Source of the DNA: a virus
Reading direction: 5' to 3' (one strand)
Virus record (IMG/VR): IMGVR_UViG_3300035670_000430
Span: 1 to 43,895 of that record
DNA: 43,895 nucleotides
The translations under genes were made by a program, and so were the position numbers. This document shows positions 22,673-30,098 of the stretch, piece after piece (within the stretch, counting starts at the first letter, position 1; each line of letters begins with the position of its first letter). The notes under the pieces are model-generated. The model was not told where the DNA came from. It made no database searches and worked only from the letters and a program-made list of their open reading frames with translations.

Positions 22673-24457
22673 TCAACCTTCGCACATGATGCACGATTCG
22701 CCTTCTGCTAATTGTTTAATATCAATTTCATCTATTCTCTTGCGTTCAATTTTTTGCGACACACGATCTGCTTTACCGATCTTTTCTGATCTACAATAAT
22801 ACAGAGTCTTGAGTTTTTGTTTCCAGGCTAAAAAGTGTGTTGCGTGCAGATATTTAATGTTAACATCTGGCTTGAAAAACAAATTCACTGACTGACCCTG
22901 ATCGATAAATTGCTGTCTTGCTGATGCATGTTCTACAACCCAACGCTGATCTATTTCAATAGCTGTCTTAAATACTTCCCTCTCTTCTTCGGTGAGAATA
23001 TCCAAATGTTGTACAGATCCATTGTTAGAAATAATGGAAGACCAAATTTCTTGCGAGTCATCACCGACTTTTGCTTTGATTAAGTTGTTGAGATATCTGT
23101 TCTTGTTTAGATAAGCACCAGACAGAGTATCTTGTCTGTATGCATTGGCTTTGTATGGTTCAATTGATGGAGAAGTATTACCCATGATAATAGAACTTGA
23201 TGCATTTGGAGCCACTGCCATGACGTGACTGAATCGCTGTCCAGTTCCTGTTGCATCAGGTGCTTCGCCACGCATTTGACCCAACTGTAAATTGGCTTTA
23301 TCTAACTCAGTTCTGATGTGTTTAAACATAATAACATTAGTTGTTCTTGCACCAAGAGATTCGAATGGAATCATCTTAGATTGTAGATAAGCATGAAATC
23401 CTAAAGCACCAACACCAATAGATCGTTCTTGTCTAGCGGAATATATTGCACGTCCGACTGTTTTAGGAGCATTATCGATAAAGTAGTCTAATACATTATC
23501 TAACATCTCAGCAACATCATATAAAAATTTGAGATTATCTTTCCAACTATCGAAATATTCCAAGTTAACTGAGGACAAACAACACACCGCTGTTCGTTCT
23601 TTTGAAGTCGGCAAAATCACTTCTGAACACAAATTTGATTGATTGATTCTCAGACCTTTTTGTTTCAAAAATTCTGGTAATCCTCTGTTGGATTCATCAA
23701 TAAAATGAATGTAAGGTTCACCTGTTTGCATACGCATTTCCAAGATACGTTGCCAGAGATCTCTGGCAGAAACAGTTTCTTTTACAATATTAGAACCAGG
23801 GTCTCTAAGATACCAAGAATCATCAAAGTTAGGATCTTTCATGCAATTTTCAATGATTTCCATGAAATCATCTGAAATATTGATACCATGATGCATGTTC
23901 AGACAACGAAGATTAGGATCACCTGTGGGCTTACGCATTTCAATAAAATTGATAATATCAGGATGACTGATATCCAGATATGCTGCATAAGATCCTCTAC
24001 GTGTGGTTCCTTGACGATAAGCCAAACAAGATGAATCATAGATTTTCATATGAGGCATGACACCAGTAGACTTGTCACTAGCAGAACGGATACCGAAACC
24101 AGTGCCAACTCCACCACCCAACATACTAAGCCAGTTGGTTTCTGTTAGAGTATCACTTAGCCCTTCAGCAGTGTCATCTATAAAGTTCAAGAAACAACTG
24201 ATAGGGAGTCCTTTCTTTGTGCGACCGAATGATAGAATTGGTGTACTAAATGACAACCAATGCTTAGAAGCATAATCATAAAGTCTTTGTGCGTGGGCGG
24301 GATTAGACCCAAATTGCTTTGCAACAAAAGCAAATCTTTTTTGCGGAGAATCCTCGTCATCTCTCATGTATGATTCTCGTAACCGTTTGATACCCAATTC
24401 GTCGAATAATGAATCTCTTGAGTAATCAATATTAATACCTAGATAATCTTCTGTCAT
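22673..24457 (-). CDS. nrdA: Class I ribonucleotide reductase large subunit NrdA, without ATP-cone
   Basis: A 594-residue R1 subunit that reduces ribonucleoside diphosphates to deoxy forms. Active-site text is GLPISCFL (first redox Cys), NLCSEVILPT (Asn, Cys, Glu), CCLSSVNL (second redox Cys) and the C-terminal thiol pair CIMC. T4 and E. coli NrdA have about 750-760 residues; the N-terminal ATP-cone that senses dATP is absent here, since the catalytic barrel text begins within the first 80 residues. Loss of the cone would remove overall dATP feedback (inference). AGGAG lies upstream of the ATG. Confidence 0.96.
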   Translation of the reverse strand: MTEDYLGINIDYSRDSLFDELGIKRLRESYMRDDEDSPQKRFAFVAKQFGSNPAHAQRLYDYASKHWLSFSTPILSFGRTKKGLPISCFLNFIDDTAEGLSDTLTETNWLSMLGGGVGTGFGIRSASDKSTGVMPHMKIYDSSCLAYRQGTTRRGSYAAYLDISHPDIINFIEMRKPTGDPNLRCLNMHHGINISDDFMEIIENCMKDPNFDDSWYLRDPGSNIVKETVSARDLWQRILEMRMQTGEPYIHFIDESNRGLPEFLKQKGLRINQSNLCSEVILPTSKERTAVCCLSSVNLEYFDSWKDNLKFLYDVAEMLDNVLDYFIDNAPKTVGRAIYSARQERSIGVGALGFHAYLQSKMIPFESLGARTTNVIMFKHIRTELDKANLQLGQMRGEAPDATGTGQRFSHVMAVAPNASSSIIMGNTSPSIEPYKANAYRQDTLSGAYLNKNRYLNNLIKAKVGDDSQEIWSSIISNNGSVQHLDILTEEEREVFKTAIEIDQRWVVEHASARQQFIDQGQSVNLFFKPDVNIKYLHATHFLAWKQKLKTLYYCRSEKIGKADRVSQKIERKRIDEIDIKQLAEGESCIMCEG

Positions 24458-24466
24458 CTAATTCTC

Positions 24467-24652
24467 CTACCTAAAATAAATCCAATAACCGTCAGATTCT
24501 GCTTGAACCAATCCATGTTGGTTGTATATGTGTGCTGCAATATTTTTGAAATCATCAACTAGATAATCAGAGAGAATGTGTCTACCAACAATGGTTCCAT
24601 TCTCCGATCTTGTTTGAAATGCGCCGTATTTAGGAAGCCATTCTCTATTCAT
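24467..24652 (-). CDS. Small hypothetical protein before nrdA
   Basis: A 61-residue protein beginning MNREWLPKYGAFQTRSENG and ending DGYWIYFR, looking like a small alpha-beta fold (VDDFKNIAAHIYNQHGL). The start at 24652 was chosen because it overlaps the upstream stop in ATGAATAG with GAGG about 13 bases before. An alternative ATG at 24670 would add six residues. It lies between the ATP-grasp gene and nrdA. Function unknown. Confidence 0.6.
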   Translation of the reverse strand: MNREWLPKYGAFQTRSENGTIVGRHILSDYLVDDFKNIAAHIYNQHGLVQAESDGYWIYFR

Positions 24653-25451
24653 ATGAATTATAAGCCTCATTCAAACATTCTATCAATTTATGAATATTCA
24701 CTGCATAAAATCCAGAGCAATTAATACAGTTACACTCGACGACCTTAAATGATCCGTCTCCCATCTCGGCTATATCTATAACAAAAGAGTTATCAGGTGA
24801 ATATATACTTATCATCTTATCTACAAACGAATGATGATTGGTATATTCGGAATTGTCTATATTTTTGATACAAAAATTACCAAATTCGTTGTATTGCGAT
24901 CCAGAAACAATCTCTCCATTGACAACAAAAAATCGATATTCAGATCTTATCTGTTTCGGGGATGAGAATATCATCTGATAGTCGTCTGTTATTTTCTTTT
25001 TACCTAATGAACGACCCATATATTCTGAATACTTTGTGGACAATTCCATATAACAATGAACACGTCCCTTAATCAGATTATCACCATAAGCGTCCCGAAT
25101 GTATATAGATTTGTTCAAATCTGATGCTTCTGCCTCCATTCTCGGGAGATCACCAAATTTGAATAGAGTTAAATCATGATTTATAAAATGTTCACCGTAT
25201 TCTTGTGCAAATTTGATATAATCATAATTAACTTCTTCGAAAAATACATTCATACCAATATCTTTCGCTAGTAACATCATATTAACCGAACAGAAAGGAA
25301 AATACTTATGATAGTCGTTATCAGGTAACGATATATCCCAAGTCATAGAAAATGGTATATGCTTTACTTCTTTGTACCATAGATTCTCTTTTTCGAGTGA
25401 CGATTTCAATTCATCGAATCTATCGCCAATATCCTCAATTATAAATTTCAT
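24645..25451 (-). CDS. ATP-grasp-type protein (DUF4343-like)
   Basis: A 268-residue protein. The C-terminal half has SEYRFFVVNGEIVSGSQY, then FVIDIAEMGDGSFKVVECN, the pattern of ATP-grasp enzymes where Asp and Glu/Asn bind Mg-ATP near the end. ATP-grasp enzymes join a carboxylate to an amine or thiol through an acyl phosphate. The substrate is unknown; peptide or protein tagging is possible. It sits in the nucleotide operon between the gp23-fragment gene and nrdA. The ATG is 3 bases after the upstream stop. The family is known from phages and bacteria. Confidence 0.7.
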   Translation of the reverse strand: MKFIIEDIGDRFDELKSSLEKENLWYKEVKHIPFSMTWDISLPDNDYHKYFPFCSVNMMLLAKDIGMNVFFEEVNYDYIKFAQEYGEHFINHDLTLFKFGDLPRMEAEASDLNKSIYIRDAYGDNLIKGRVHCYMELSTKYSEYMGRSLGKKKITDDYQMIFSSPKQIRSEYRFFVVNGEIVSGSQYNEFGNFCIKNIDNSEYTNHHSFVDKMISIYSPDNSFVIDIAEMGDGSFKVVECNCINCSGFYAVNIHKLIECLNEAYNSYE

Positions 25452-25454
25452 AAT

Positions 25455-25736
25455 TTAATATTCCTGGAATATTGAATTGGATTCAATATTTCTTCTATAT
25501 TCACTCTTCATTGCGAAGATAAGACCTGTTGGAGCAGACATTGGCTGAACACCGCAAAGGTCATAAGCCATTAGGTTTGGCATAGAACGGCGAACCAGAT
25601 CAATACGGCGAACCAGATCAATTAATACTGTACTATTTGTAACTGGTTTTTTGAAAAACTCTTGGATATTAATCTTATATCCAAACACCGCCAGTATAGG
25701 CGACAATAATGTAAGAATGAATTCTTTTCTATTCAT
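25455..25736 (-). CDS. Gol-like gp23-fragment protein
   Basis: A 93-residue protein. Residues 1-20 (MNRKEFILTLLSPILAVFGY) are basic then hydrophobic, like a short membrane anchor or export signal. Residues about 38-80 copy the major capsid protein: LVRRSMPNLMAYDLCGVQPM, then SAPTGLIFAMKS, with V-to-L and A-to-D changes and a doubled IDLVRR. The DNA match to gene 23 covers about 107 bp with 4 mismatches. In T4 gp23 this is the Gol segment sensed by the Lit protease. Here it lies in an early operon, 5 bases after thyX. A decoy, regulator or recombination relic are all possible. Confidence 0.65.
   Translation of the reverse strand: MNRKEFILTLLSPILAVFGYKINIQEFFKKPVTNSTVLIDLVRRIDLVRRSMPNLMAYDLCGVQPMSAPTGLIFAMKSEYRRNIESNSIFQEY
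25506..25630 (-). repeat. Copied segment of gene 23 (source 8446-8552)
   Basis: Bases 25506-25630 match 8446-8552 in the same orientation, with mismatches at 8499, 8536, 8540 and 8547 and one 18-base insertion. The insertion (25605-25622) is an exact tandem copy of 25587-25604. Two of the four changes alter the protein. Confidence 0.9.
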
Positions 25737-25741
25737 GGTAT

Positions 25742-26434
25742 CTACTTAATATGAGGGAAAATCTTATTTATCGCTTCGGCACACGTCCGAGCAACCATCA
25801 TATGCTCTTTCTGTGTTCCGTTACCACTTCTAACTTCAATGTAATGTATCCAGGATCGAATAGAACCGTTCATATACATTCTTGATAATGTATTACCTTC
25901 GGGAAGAATAACTCGTGCAACTTCTTTCGCAATACCTTGAGAAATCGCCCATTCATATCGTTCTTTCACAAAGTTAATTACTTCGGTTTGAATGGTTTCC
26001 CATTCATCAAACAATTCAATATTATCACACTCGATTGAATTCTGACGATTCTTATTATCCTGCAATCTACATTCTCTCAAGCAAAATTCTAAGTCTTTTG
26101 TCGGATCTGCATAGCGTTGGCTATATTCCTGAAATCCAGTAAAAGAAGCATGACGCAAAATTTGTCTTACAATATCTCTAGTCGAAGTAATCTCTAAACA
26201 AACATTAACCATCTGGAATGGCGAGAAATGCTTATTCTCCAATAGATAATTGAGTAGTTTCTCAGCGGTCTCGGTATTATTTTGATTGGATGGATTAGAT
26301 ACTCTCGCACAGTAAGTAATCAAATTTGTCAAGGTCGTTCGATCTTCTTCACCCAGTAGATAAAGAAACTCTGGTCCTGGTTGCGAATATGAAACCAATC
26401 TAACATTCACAATCTCGTCATAATTCTTATACAT
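25742..26434 (-). CDS. thyX: Flavin-dependent thymidylate synthase ThyX
   Basis: A 230-residue FAD-dependent enzyme that makes dTMP from dUMP using methylene-tetrahydrofolate and NADPH. The ThyX motif reads RQILRHASFTGFQEYSQRYA (the usual form is RHRxxSxNExSxRY), so the third Arg of RHR is Ala here. C-terminal text with LPEGNTLSRMYMNGSIRSW is also typical. The start at 26434 was chosen because GGTGGTAAG lies upstream and the ATG overlaps the nuclease stop (ATGTATAA); a start at 26452 has no ribosome site. It completes a dCMP-dUMP-dTMP route with the deaminase at 4510. Confidence 0.93.
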   Translation of the reverse strand: MYKNYDEIVNVRLVSYSQPGPEFLYLLGEEDRTTLTNLITYCARVSNPSNQNNTETAEKLLNYLLENKHFSPFQMVNVCLEITSTRDIVRQILRHASFTGFQEYSQRYADPTKDLEFCLRECRLQDNKNRQNSIECDNIELFDEWETIQTEVINFVKERYEWAISQGIAKEVARVILPEGNTLSRMYMNGSIRSWIHYIEVRSGNGTQKEHMMVARTCAEAINKIFPHIK

Positions 26435-26795
26435 TTTTCTTACCACCATCATAAGGAATAGCCAATCCTTCTTGGATCAGTTTCAAATTAATAGAGTTAT
26501 TCGTCTCAAATTCTTTCTCAGATTCGTATATTGATCCAAGAACCCTTCCATACTTATCTGCCTTGTCTAACTCTGTAACTAGTATAACATACTTGTTCGT
26601 TAAAGTAAAGGTTAATTTTGATTTTGCCTTTGCTGCTTTCTCACGAGCCTCTAGATCCTTAGAGTTTAACTCGAATGCATCAATTCCAGATAACCTAACT
26701 CTCTTAGTGATATTGATATGAAATCCAAGATCAATCTCACAATCCACGGTATCGCCGTCTATTACTTTAATTACTTTTGCTTTGTAAGTATACAT
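26427..26795 (-). CDS. Staphylococcal-nuclease-like (thermonuclease) protein
   Basis: A 122-residue SNase-fold enzyme. The start MYTYKAKVIKVIDGDTVDC leads to the Asp that holds Ca; RVRLSGIDAFEL gives the catalytic Arg and Glu, and DKADKYGRVLG the second catalytic Arg. SNase enzymes cut DNA and RNA to 3' phosphates. No signal peptide is seen, so it probably acts in the cell, perhaps on host DNA or RNA. The start at 26795 is set by GGAAGAGAG and a TAATG junction with the primase gene. Confidence 0.88.
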   Translation of the reverse strand: MYTYKAKVIKVIDGDTVDCEIDLGFHINITKRVRLSGIDAFELNSKDLEAREKAAKAKSKLTFTLTNKYVILVTELDKADKYGRVLGSIYESEKEFETNNSINLKLIQEGLAIPYDGGKKNV

Positions 26796-27814
26796 TACAC
26801 TCTCTTCCATATATTAAACTTAAACTTAGCCTCTAAACCAGAACAAACGGAATTATCCAGAATTCGTTCTATGTCCATGTCAGCGAGAACCATGTCATTC
26901 ACATCTTTTTCTTTGATTGATTTGTCCCATATGATTATCTGATTACCAGAATCAATAACCCTACGCATGTTCTCAACAATTTCTTTATTAGAAGGTTCAT
27001 TATCAAAAACGAATACCGAAGATTTATATCTACCTATTAGTTTCTGTAATTCAGCACCAGAGGCGGCAATTGAATTTCTCACAAACAATGAATCAATCGG
27101 TCCCTCAAATATCCACACTCGATTATTTGTATTTAGACGCTCTAACCCATATATCTTTTCATACTCTTCTTTAATCTTGATTGTGATATATCGTACCGTC
27201 GATCCCTCTAATGATCTGCCTTGAAAAGCAACGAATTTACCATCCGAATCAAAGAACGGAATAACGAGTCTAGGTTCCTTCGCCTTTAACCCGGCAGATT
27301 TTTGTGGATCATATAATTCGGCGAATGCCTTGAAATCTGGGGCAAAAAATAGCTTATCGAAATGTTCCTGTGGGATCGCTCGATTTTCTACATACATCCT
27401 AACCCAATGTTTAGTATCGAGTGATGCGATAGATTCTAATCCAACAATACCATAATCGACAGATTTCTTCTGGAAATGATCTTTAGTACTAGAAGATAGT
27501 AGTATCGGTTTCTTGTAATTATGATTCGGATGATTATCGCCAGAAACAAATCGCTCAAGAACATATTCTTTATGTAGAATTGGATCAAGGTACTTTACGA
27601 AGTTAGACATCGTTGTTCCCTTAGAACAATTATGACACTTATAGAATAAGTCGTTGTTCTTCCGGTAAACGTATCCTCTCGCCTTATTATCCTTCTTCTT
27701 TGAATCATGACAATAAGGACATCGGAAATTCCAGAGCGATTCGGTCTTCTTTTTGAATCCTAATAGTTTGGGAGATAGTAAGAGTAAGTATTTCGTATCT
27801 ACAATCAATGACAT
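26795..27814 (-). CDS. 61: DNA primase, T4 gp61-like
   Basis: A 339-residue primase that makes RNA primers for lagging-strand synthesis with a gp41-type helicase (not in this window). The N-terminal zinc ribbon has C32, C35, C60 and C63 (CPYC and CHNC). The TOPRIM fold has E237 in WIFEGPIDSLF and D271 in VFVFDNEPS. It is the first gene of the long early operon. Its promoter leaves only a 4- to 5-base leader before the ATG. T4 gp61 has 342 residues, a close match. Confidence 0.93.
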   Translation of the reverse strand: MSLIVDTKYLLLLSPKLLGFKKKTESLWNFRCPYCHDSKKKDNKARGYVYRKNNDLFYKCHNCSKGTTMSNFVKYLDPILHKEYVLERFVSGDNHPNHNYKKPILLSSSTKDHFQKKSVDYGIVGLESIASLDTKHWVRMYVENRAIPQEHFDKLFFAPDFKAFAELYDPQKSAGLKAKEPRLVIPFFDSDGKFVAFQGRSLEGSTVRYITIKIKEEYEKIYGLERLNTNNRVWIFEGPIDSLFVRNSIAASGAELQKLIGRYKSSVFVFDNEPSNKEIVENMRRVIDSGNQIIIWDKSIKEKDVNDMVLADMDIERILDNSVCSGLEAKFKFNIWKRV

Positions 27815-27825
27815 ATAATATAACC

Positions 27826-27854
27826 ATTATAACTTAAGCGACACAATATGTCAA
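27826..27854 (-). promoter_or_regulatory. Consensus early promoter for the primase operon
   Basis: On the minus strand TTGACA (27849-27854), 17 bp, TATAAT (27826-27831). The ATG at 27814 is 11 bases past the -10 box, so the expected leader is about 4-5 bases. Confidence 0.85.
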
Positions 27855-27876
27855 GCGAAAAAAGTTACTAATTTGA

Positions 27877-27905
27877 TTGACAAGTGCTTGCGAAAGAGTT
27901 ATACT
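27877..27905 (+). promoter_or_regulatory. Consensus promoter pointing into a convergent gene
   Basis: TTGACA (27877-27882), 17 bp, TATACT (27900-27905) on the plus strand. No plus-strand gene follows for almost 1 kb; the transcript would be antisense to 27943-28377. The 16 bases after the -10 box nearly match those after the minus-strand promoter at 43358-43386. Confidence 0.7.
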
Positions 27906-27942
27906 AAGTATGTAGCGGTTTTAAGTAATAGTATTATATAGA

Positions 27943-28377
27943 TTAGGCAATAGGTAATATCTGAGAAGGAGTGATGAACGACTTCTTCCTCATGATAGTC
28001 TTAGGAACTAATCTTAGATCCTTAGTCTGAGGATTAATCTTCATGATGAATGGAATATTGATATCAGTAGACATGTCTTTGAGTACTGCTTGATAATTAG
28101 GATTTTTAGATGCAATTATCTTCCCATACTTAACGAACGACCCAAGAAATAATTTCTGTAACTCACACGGAGATATTTGTTGTTCGTTTCTCGGATCATT
28201 AATTCGCTCGAAGAAGTGATCGGTTTCTTTTCCCAACTCAACTTCGACACCAAGTTTATTCCAGATAGAATTAATCCACTCCTGAACCTTCTTCAGAGTC
28301 TCGAATTTCATCGGGATTAACTGAGGTTTGCATGGATTTAATCCTTCTTCTTCGAGAAATTCTTTGTATGATATCAT
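27943..28377 (-). CDS. Conserved T4-like phage protein of unknown function
   Basis: A 144-residue protein. The block ETDHFFERINDPRNEQQIS, then LFLGSFVKYGKII, MSTDINIPFIMKI and KTIMRKKSF recurs in T4-like phages. The order resembles small phage proteins that look RelE-like or substrate-binding, but no catalytic set is clear. It starts right at the predicted +1 of a TATAAATA late promoter, so the late mRNA would be leaderless. An early antisense transcript may cross it from 27877. Confidence 0.7.
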   Translation of the reverse strand: MISYKEFLEEEGLNPCKPQLIPMKFETLKKVQEWINSIWNKLGVEVELGKETDHFFERINDPRNEQQISPCELQKLFLGSFVKYGKIIASKNPNYQAVLKDMSTDINIPFIMKINPQTKDLRLVPKTIMRKKSFITPSQILPIA

Positions 28378-28381
28378 GCAA

Positions 28382-28795
28382 CTATTTATAGAATATATGA
28401 CTTCCTATGACTACTATTTTCCGGTATTTCCACCCAGGATTGATTCTTTTCTCATGGAAGAAAATTGATCCGTTGGTTGGATCTTCATATTTCTCCGATA
28501 AGATTCTTCTCGACAGGATCATACATTCTTGCCATCTATTATGTTCTATGATCTTGTATTTTTTTCCATACCAAGAAAATTGTCTAGGTTTTGATACTAC
28601 ATCGCATGGTCCTGAACCATATCCTCCTCTAATTCGGTTCATGATAACATATCCCACCGCTATTTTTCCGGTTTGCGATTCTCCTCTAGCTTCATAATAT
28701 AAAGCCTTTGACATGCATATTACTTCGTTTTCATCCCAAGTTGAACTCAATAAAGGACAAATGAGTGCAATTGAGATAATGATAATCTTTAACAA
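28382..28795 (-). CDS. Secreted SleB-type cell wall hydrolase (probable endolysin)
   Basis: A 137-residue protein with an N-terminal signal sequence (MLKIIIISIALICPLLSS) and a Hydrolase_2/SleB domain. Markers are the catalytic Glu at E35 in ALYYEARGES, VGYVIMNRIRGGYG, CDVVSKPRQFSWYG and IFFHEKR. It cleaves peptidoglycan glycan strands in the periplasm and is the only lysis enzyme in this window. The start is TTG, chosen because AAGGAGT lies 8 bases upstream and the signal peptide follows directly. It ends within the promoter of the next gene. Confidence 0.87.
   Translation of the reverse strand: MLKIIIISIALICPLLSSTWDENEVICMSKALYYEARGESQTGKIAVGYVIMNRIRGGYGSGPCDVVSKPRQFSWYGKKYKIIEHNRWQECMILSRRILSEKYEDPTNGSIFFHEKRINPGWKYRKIVVIGSHIFYK
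28383..28390 (-). promoter_or_regulatory. Late promoter giving a leaderless transcript
   Basis: Exact TATAAATA on the minus strand, straddling the stop codon of the hydrolase. The ATG of 27943-28377 begins 6 bases after the box, where T4 late transcription would start. Confidence 0.7.
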
Positions 28796-28864
28796 AATAT
28801 CGACTCCTTCTTGCTATTTTTGATTTAATGTTATATAATATTGTAATGGGTGGGATTTAGGTGT

Positions 28865-28872
28865 TCTAAATA
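28865..28872 (+). promoter_or_regulatory. Possible late promoter (TCTAAATA)
   Basis: TCTAAATA with a strong AGGAG ribosome site following, 18 bases before the ATG at 28891. It is related to the ACTAAATA boxes before other late plus-strand genes. Confidence 0.5.
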
Positions 28873-28890
28873 TACTTAGGAGATATAATA

Positions 28891-29259
28891 ATGACGTTGA
28901 CTGTTGCTAACTTAAAAAATGCTGAACCTGGATTGATTAAGATTTCTAATTCAGCTTTACCTATTAACATTGCTTTTCGTGTGTCTAAGGTCCTAAAGAC
29001 AATTGCACAAGAATTGGCTGCATTCGAAGAATCACGTTTGGTACTTGTGAAGAAGTATGGTGTTACAAATGAAGAAACTGGTGATGTATCGGTTTCGGAA
29101 GAAAACATGGAAGTTTTTTTCAAAGAGATTGATGTTCTTCTTCAAGAAGAAGTTGAGCTATCATTCAATAAAATTGATGTTGCAACTCTACCTGATTCGG
29201 TAACGCTGAGTCCAAATGATGTTGTTGCCTTAGAACCTTTCTTCAACTTAGAAGATTAA
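28891..29259 (+). CDS. Conserved phage hypothetical protein
   Basis: A 122-residue protein (MTLTVANLKNAEPGLIKIS) with a central helix (FRVSKVLKTIAQELAAFEESR) and an acidic C-terminus. This layout recalls small helical phage tail or DUF1617-type proteins, but the match is weak. It has its own TCTAAATA box, a good AGGAG site and an intrinsic terminator, so it is a single-gene late unit. Function unknown. Confidence 0.65.
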   Translation: MTLTVANLKNAEPGLIKISNSALPINIAFRVSKVLKTIAQELAAFEESRLVLVKKYGVTNEETGDVSVSEENMEVFFKEIDVLLQEEVELSFNKIDVATLPDSVTLSPNDVVALEPFFNLED

Positions 29260-29282
29260 ATTAGTTAGGATAATATGCATTG

Positions 29283-29307
29283 AGGCGAGGGAAACCTCGC
29301 CTTTTCT
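29283..29307 (+). terminator. Intrinsic terminator with GAAA loop
   Basis: AGGCGAGG (29283-29290) pairs with CCTCGCCT (29295-29302) around GAAA and is followed by a T-rich run. Confidence 0.85.
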
Positions 29308-29313
29308 TTTTGT

Positions 29314-29321
29314 ACTAAATA
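29314..29321 (+). promoter_or_regulatory. Possible late promoter for gene 13 (ACTAAATA)
   Basis: ACTAAATA just after the terminator, 14 bases before the gene 13 ATG, with AGAGG between. Confidence 0.5.
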
Positions 29322-29335
29322 GTATAGAGGCATAG

Positions 29336-30097
29336 ATGGCTAAACCAACAACAAGAGATCAATTCGCCGATTATTGTTTAAGAAGACTAGGTTTTCCTGT
29401 CATAGAAATCAACGTCGCAGAAGAGCAGGTTGATGATAGAATCGATGATGCTCTTTCTAAGTATTGGGATTATCATTTCGATGGCGTTGAAGAAGAGTAT
29501 CTTATCGTTCCTATAACAGATACCGATGTTGCGAATGGTTACATTACTCTACCTGATTCTGCTTTTGCTGTTGTATCTATTCTGCCGATTGGATCTACTA
29601 CTGCAACTGGTGTTGGTTCTGATATATTCAATGCCCAGTATCAATTTTACTTAAACGACTTCTACAGTACGAATAACATTGTCGGTTCTAACTTATCTTA
29701 TTTTACAACAATGAAATCTTATTTGTCTACTCTAGAGCGTGAATTGGTTCCGATTAATTCATTTAATTTCAATAGAAAAACTAATAGATTGAGATTCAAT
29801 GAACCAATGGCATTAATCAAAAACAAAGCTTCTACTCTTGTAGCAAAAATTTATCGTAAGTTAGATGTAGATACGTTCCCTGATATCTGGGACGATGAAT
29901 TCATGAAAGATTATGCGACGGCTTTAATCAAGAAGCAATGGGGCGAGAATCTGAAGAAATTCGGATCTCTGACACTCCCAGGAGGAATTACTCTGAATGG
30001 AGAAGCGATCTACACTGAAGCCGTTGCAGACATCGACCGACTTGAAACCAAGTTAACTACTGATCTCCAACTTCCGACAAATTTTCTAGTAGGATAA
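29336..30097 (+). CDS. 13: Neck protein gp13
   Basis: A 253-residue head-completion or neck protein (T4 309). MAKPTTRDQFADYCLRRLGFPVIEINV, shown here in part, and the C-terminal ALIKKQWGENLKKFGSLTL are clear family text. With gp14 it closes the filled head below the portal and joins it to the tail. It is followed by gene 14 after 1 base. Confidence 0.93.
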   Translation: MAKPTTRDQFADYCLRRLGFPVIEINVAEEQVDDRIDDALSKYWDYHFDGVEEEYLIVPITDTDVANGYITLPDSAFAVVSILPIGSTTATGVGSDIFNAQYQFYLNDFYSTNNIVGSNLSYFTTMKSYLSTLERELVPINSFNFNRKTNRLRFNEPMALIKNKASTLVAKIYRKLDVDTFPDIWDDEFMKDYATALIKKQWGENLKKFGSLTLPGGITLNGEAIYTEAVADIDRLETKLTTDLQLPTNFLVG

Positions 30098-30098
30098 A

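Noticed and set aside
25455-25736. Homing endonuclease or intron explanation for the gp23 copy
   Set aside because: No HNH, GIY-YIG or LAGLIDADG motif and no intron-like splice structure is visible nearby.
26795-26810. Longer start for the SNase gene, and likewise 26452 for thyX, 37062 for the first glycosyltransferase and 42511 for the nuclease-like gene
   Set aside because: None of these longer starts has a good ribosome site; the shorter starts have one or a stop/start junction.
27910-27915. Minimal ATG-TAG frame after the promoter at 27877
   Set aside because: Two codons cannot be supported as a gene; kept only as part of the shared initial sequence in the findings.
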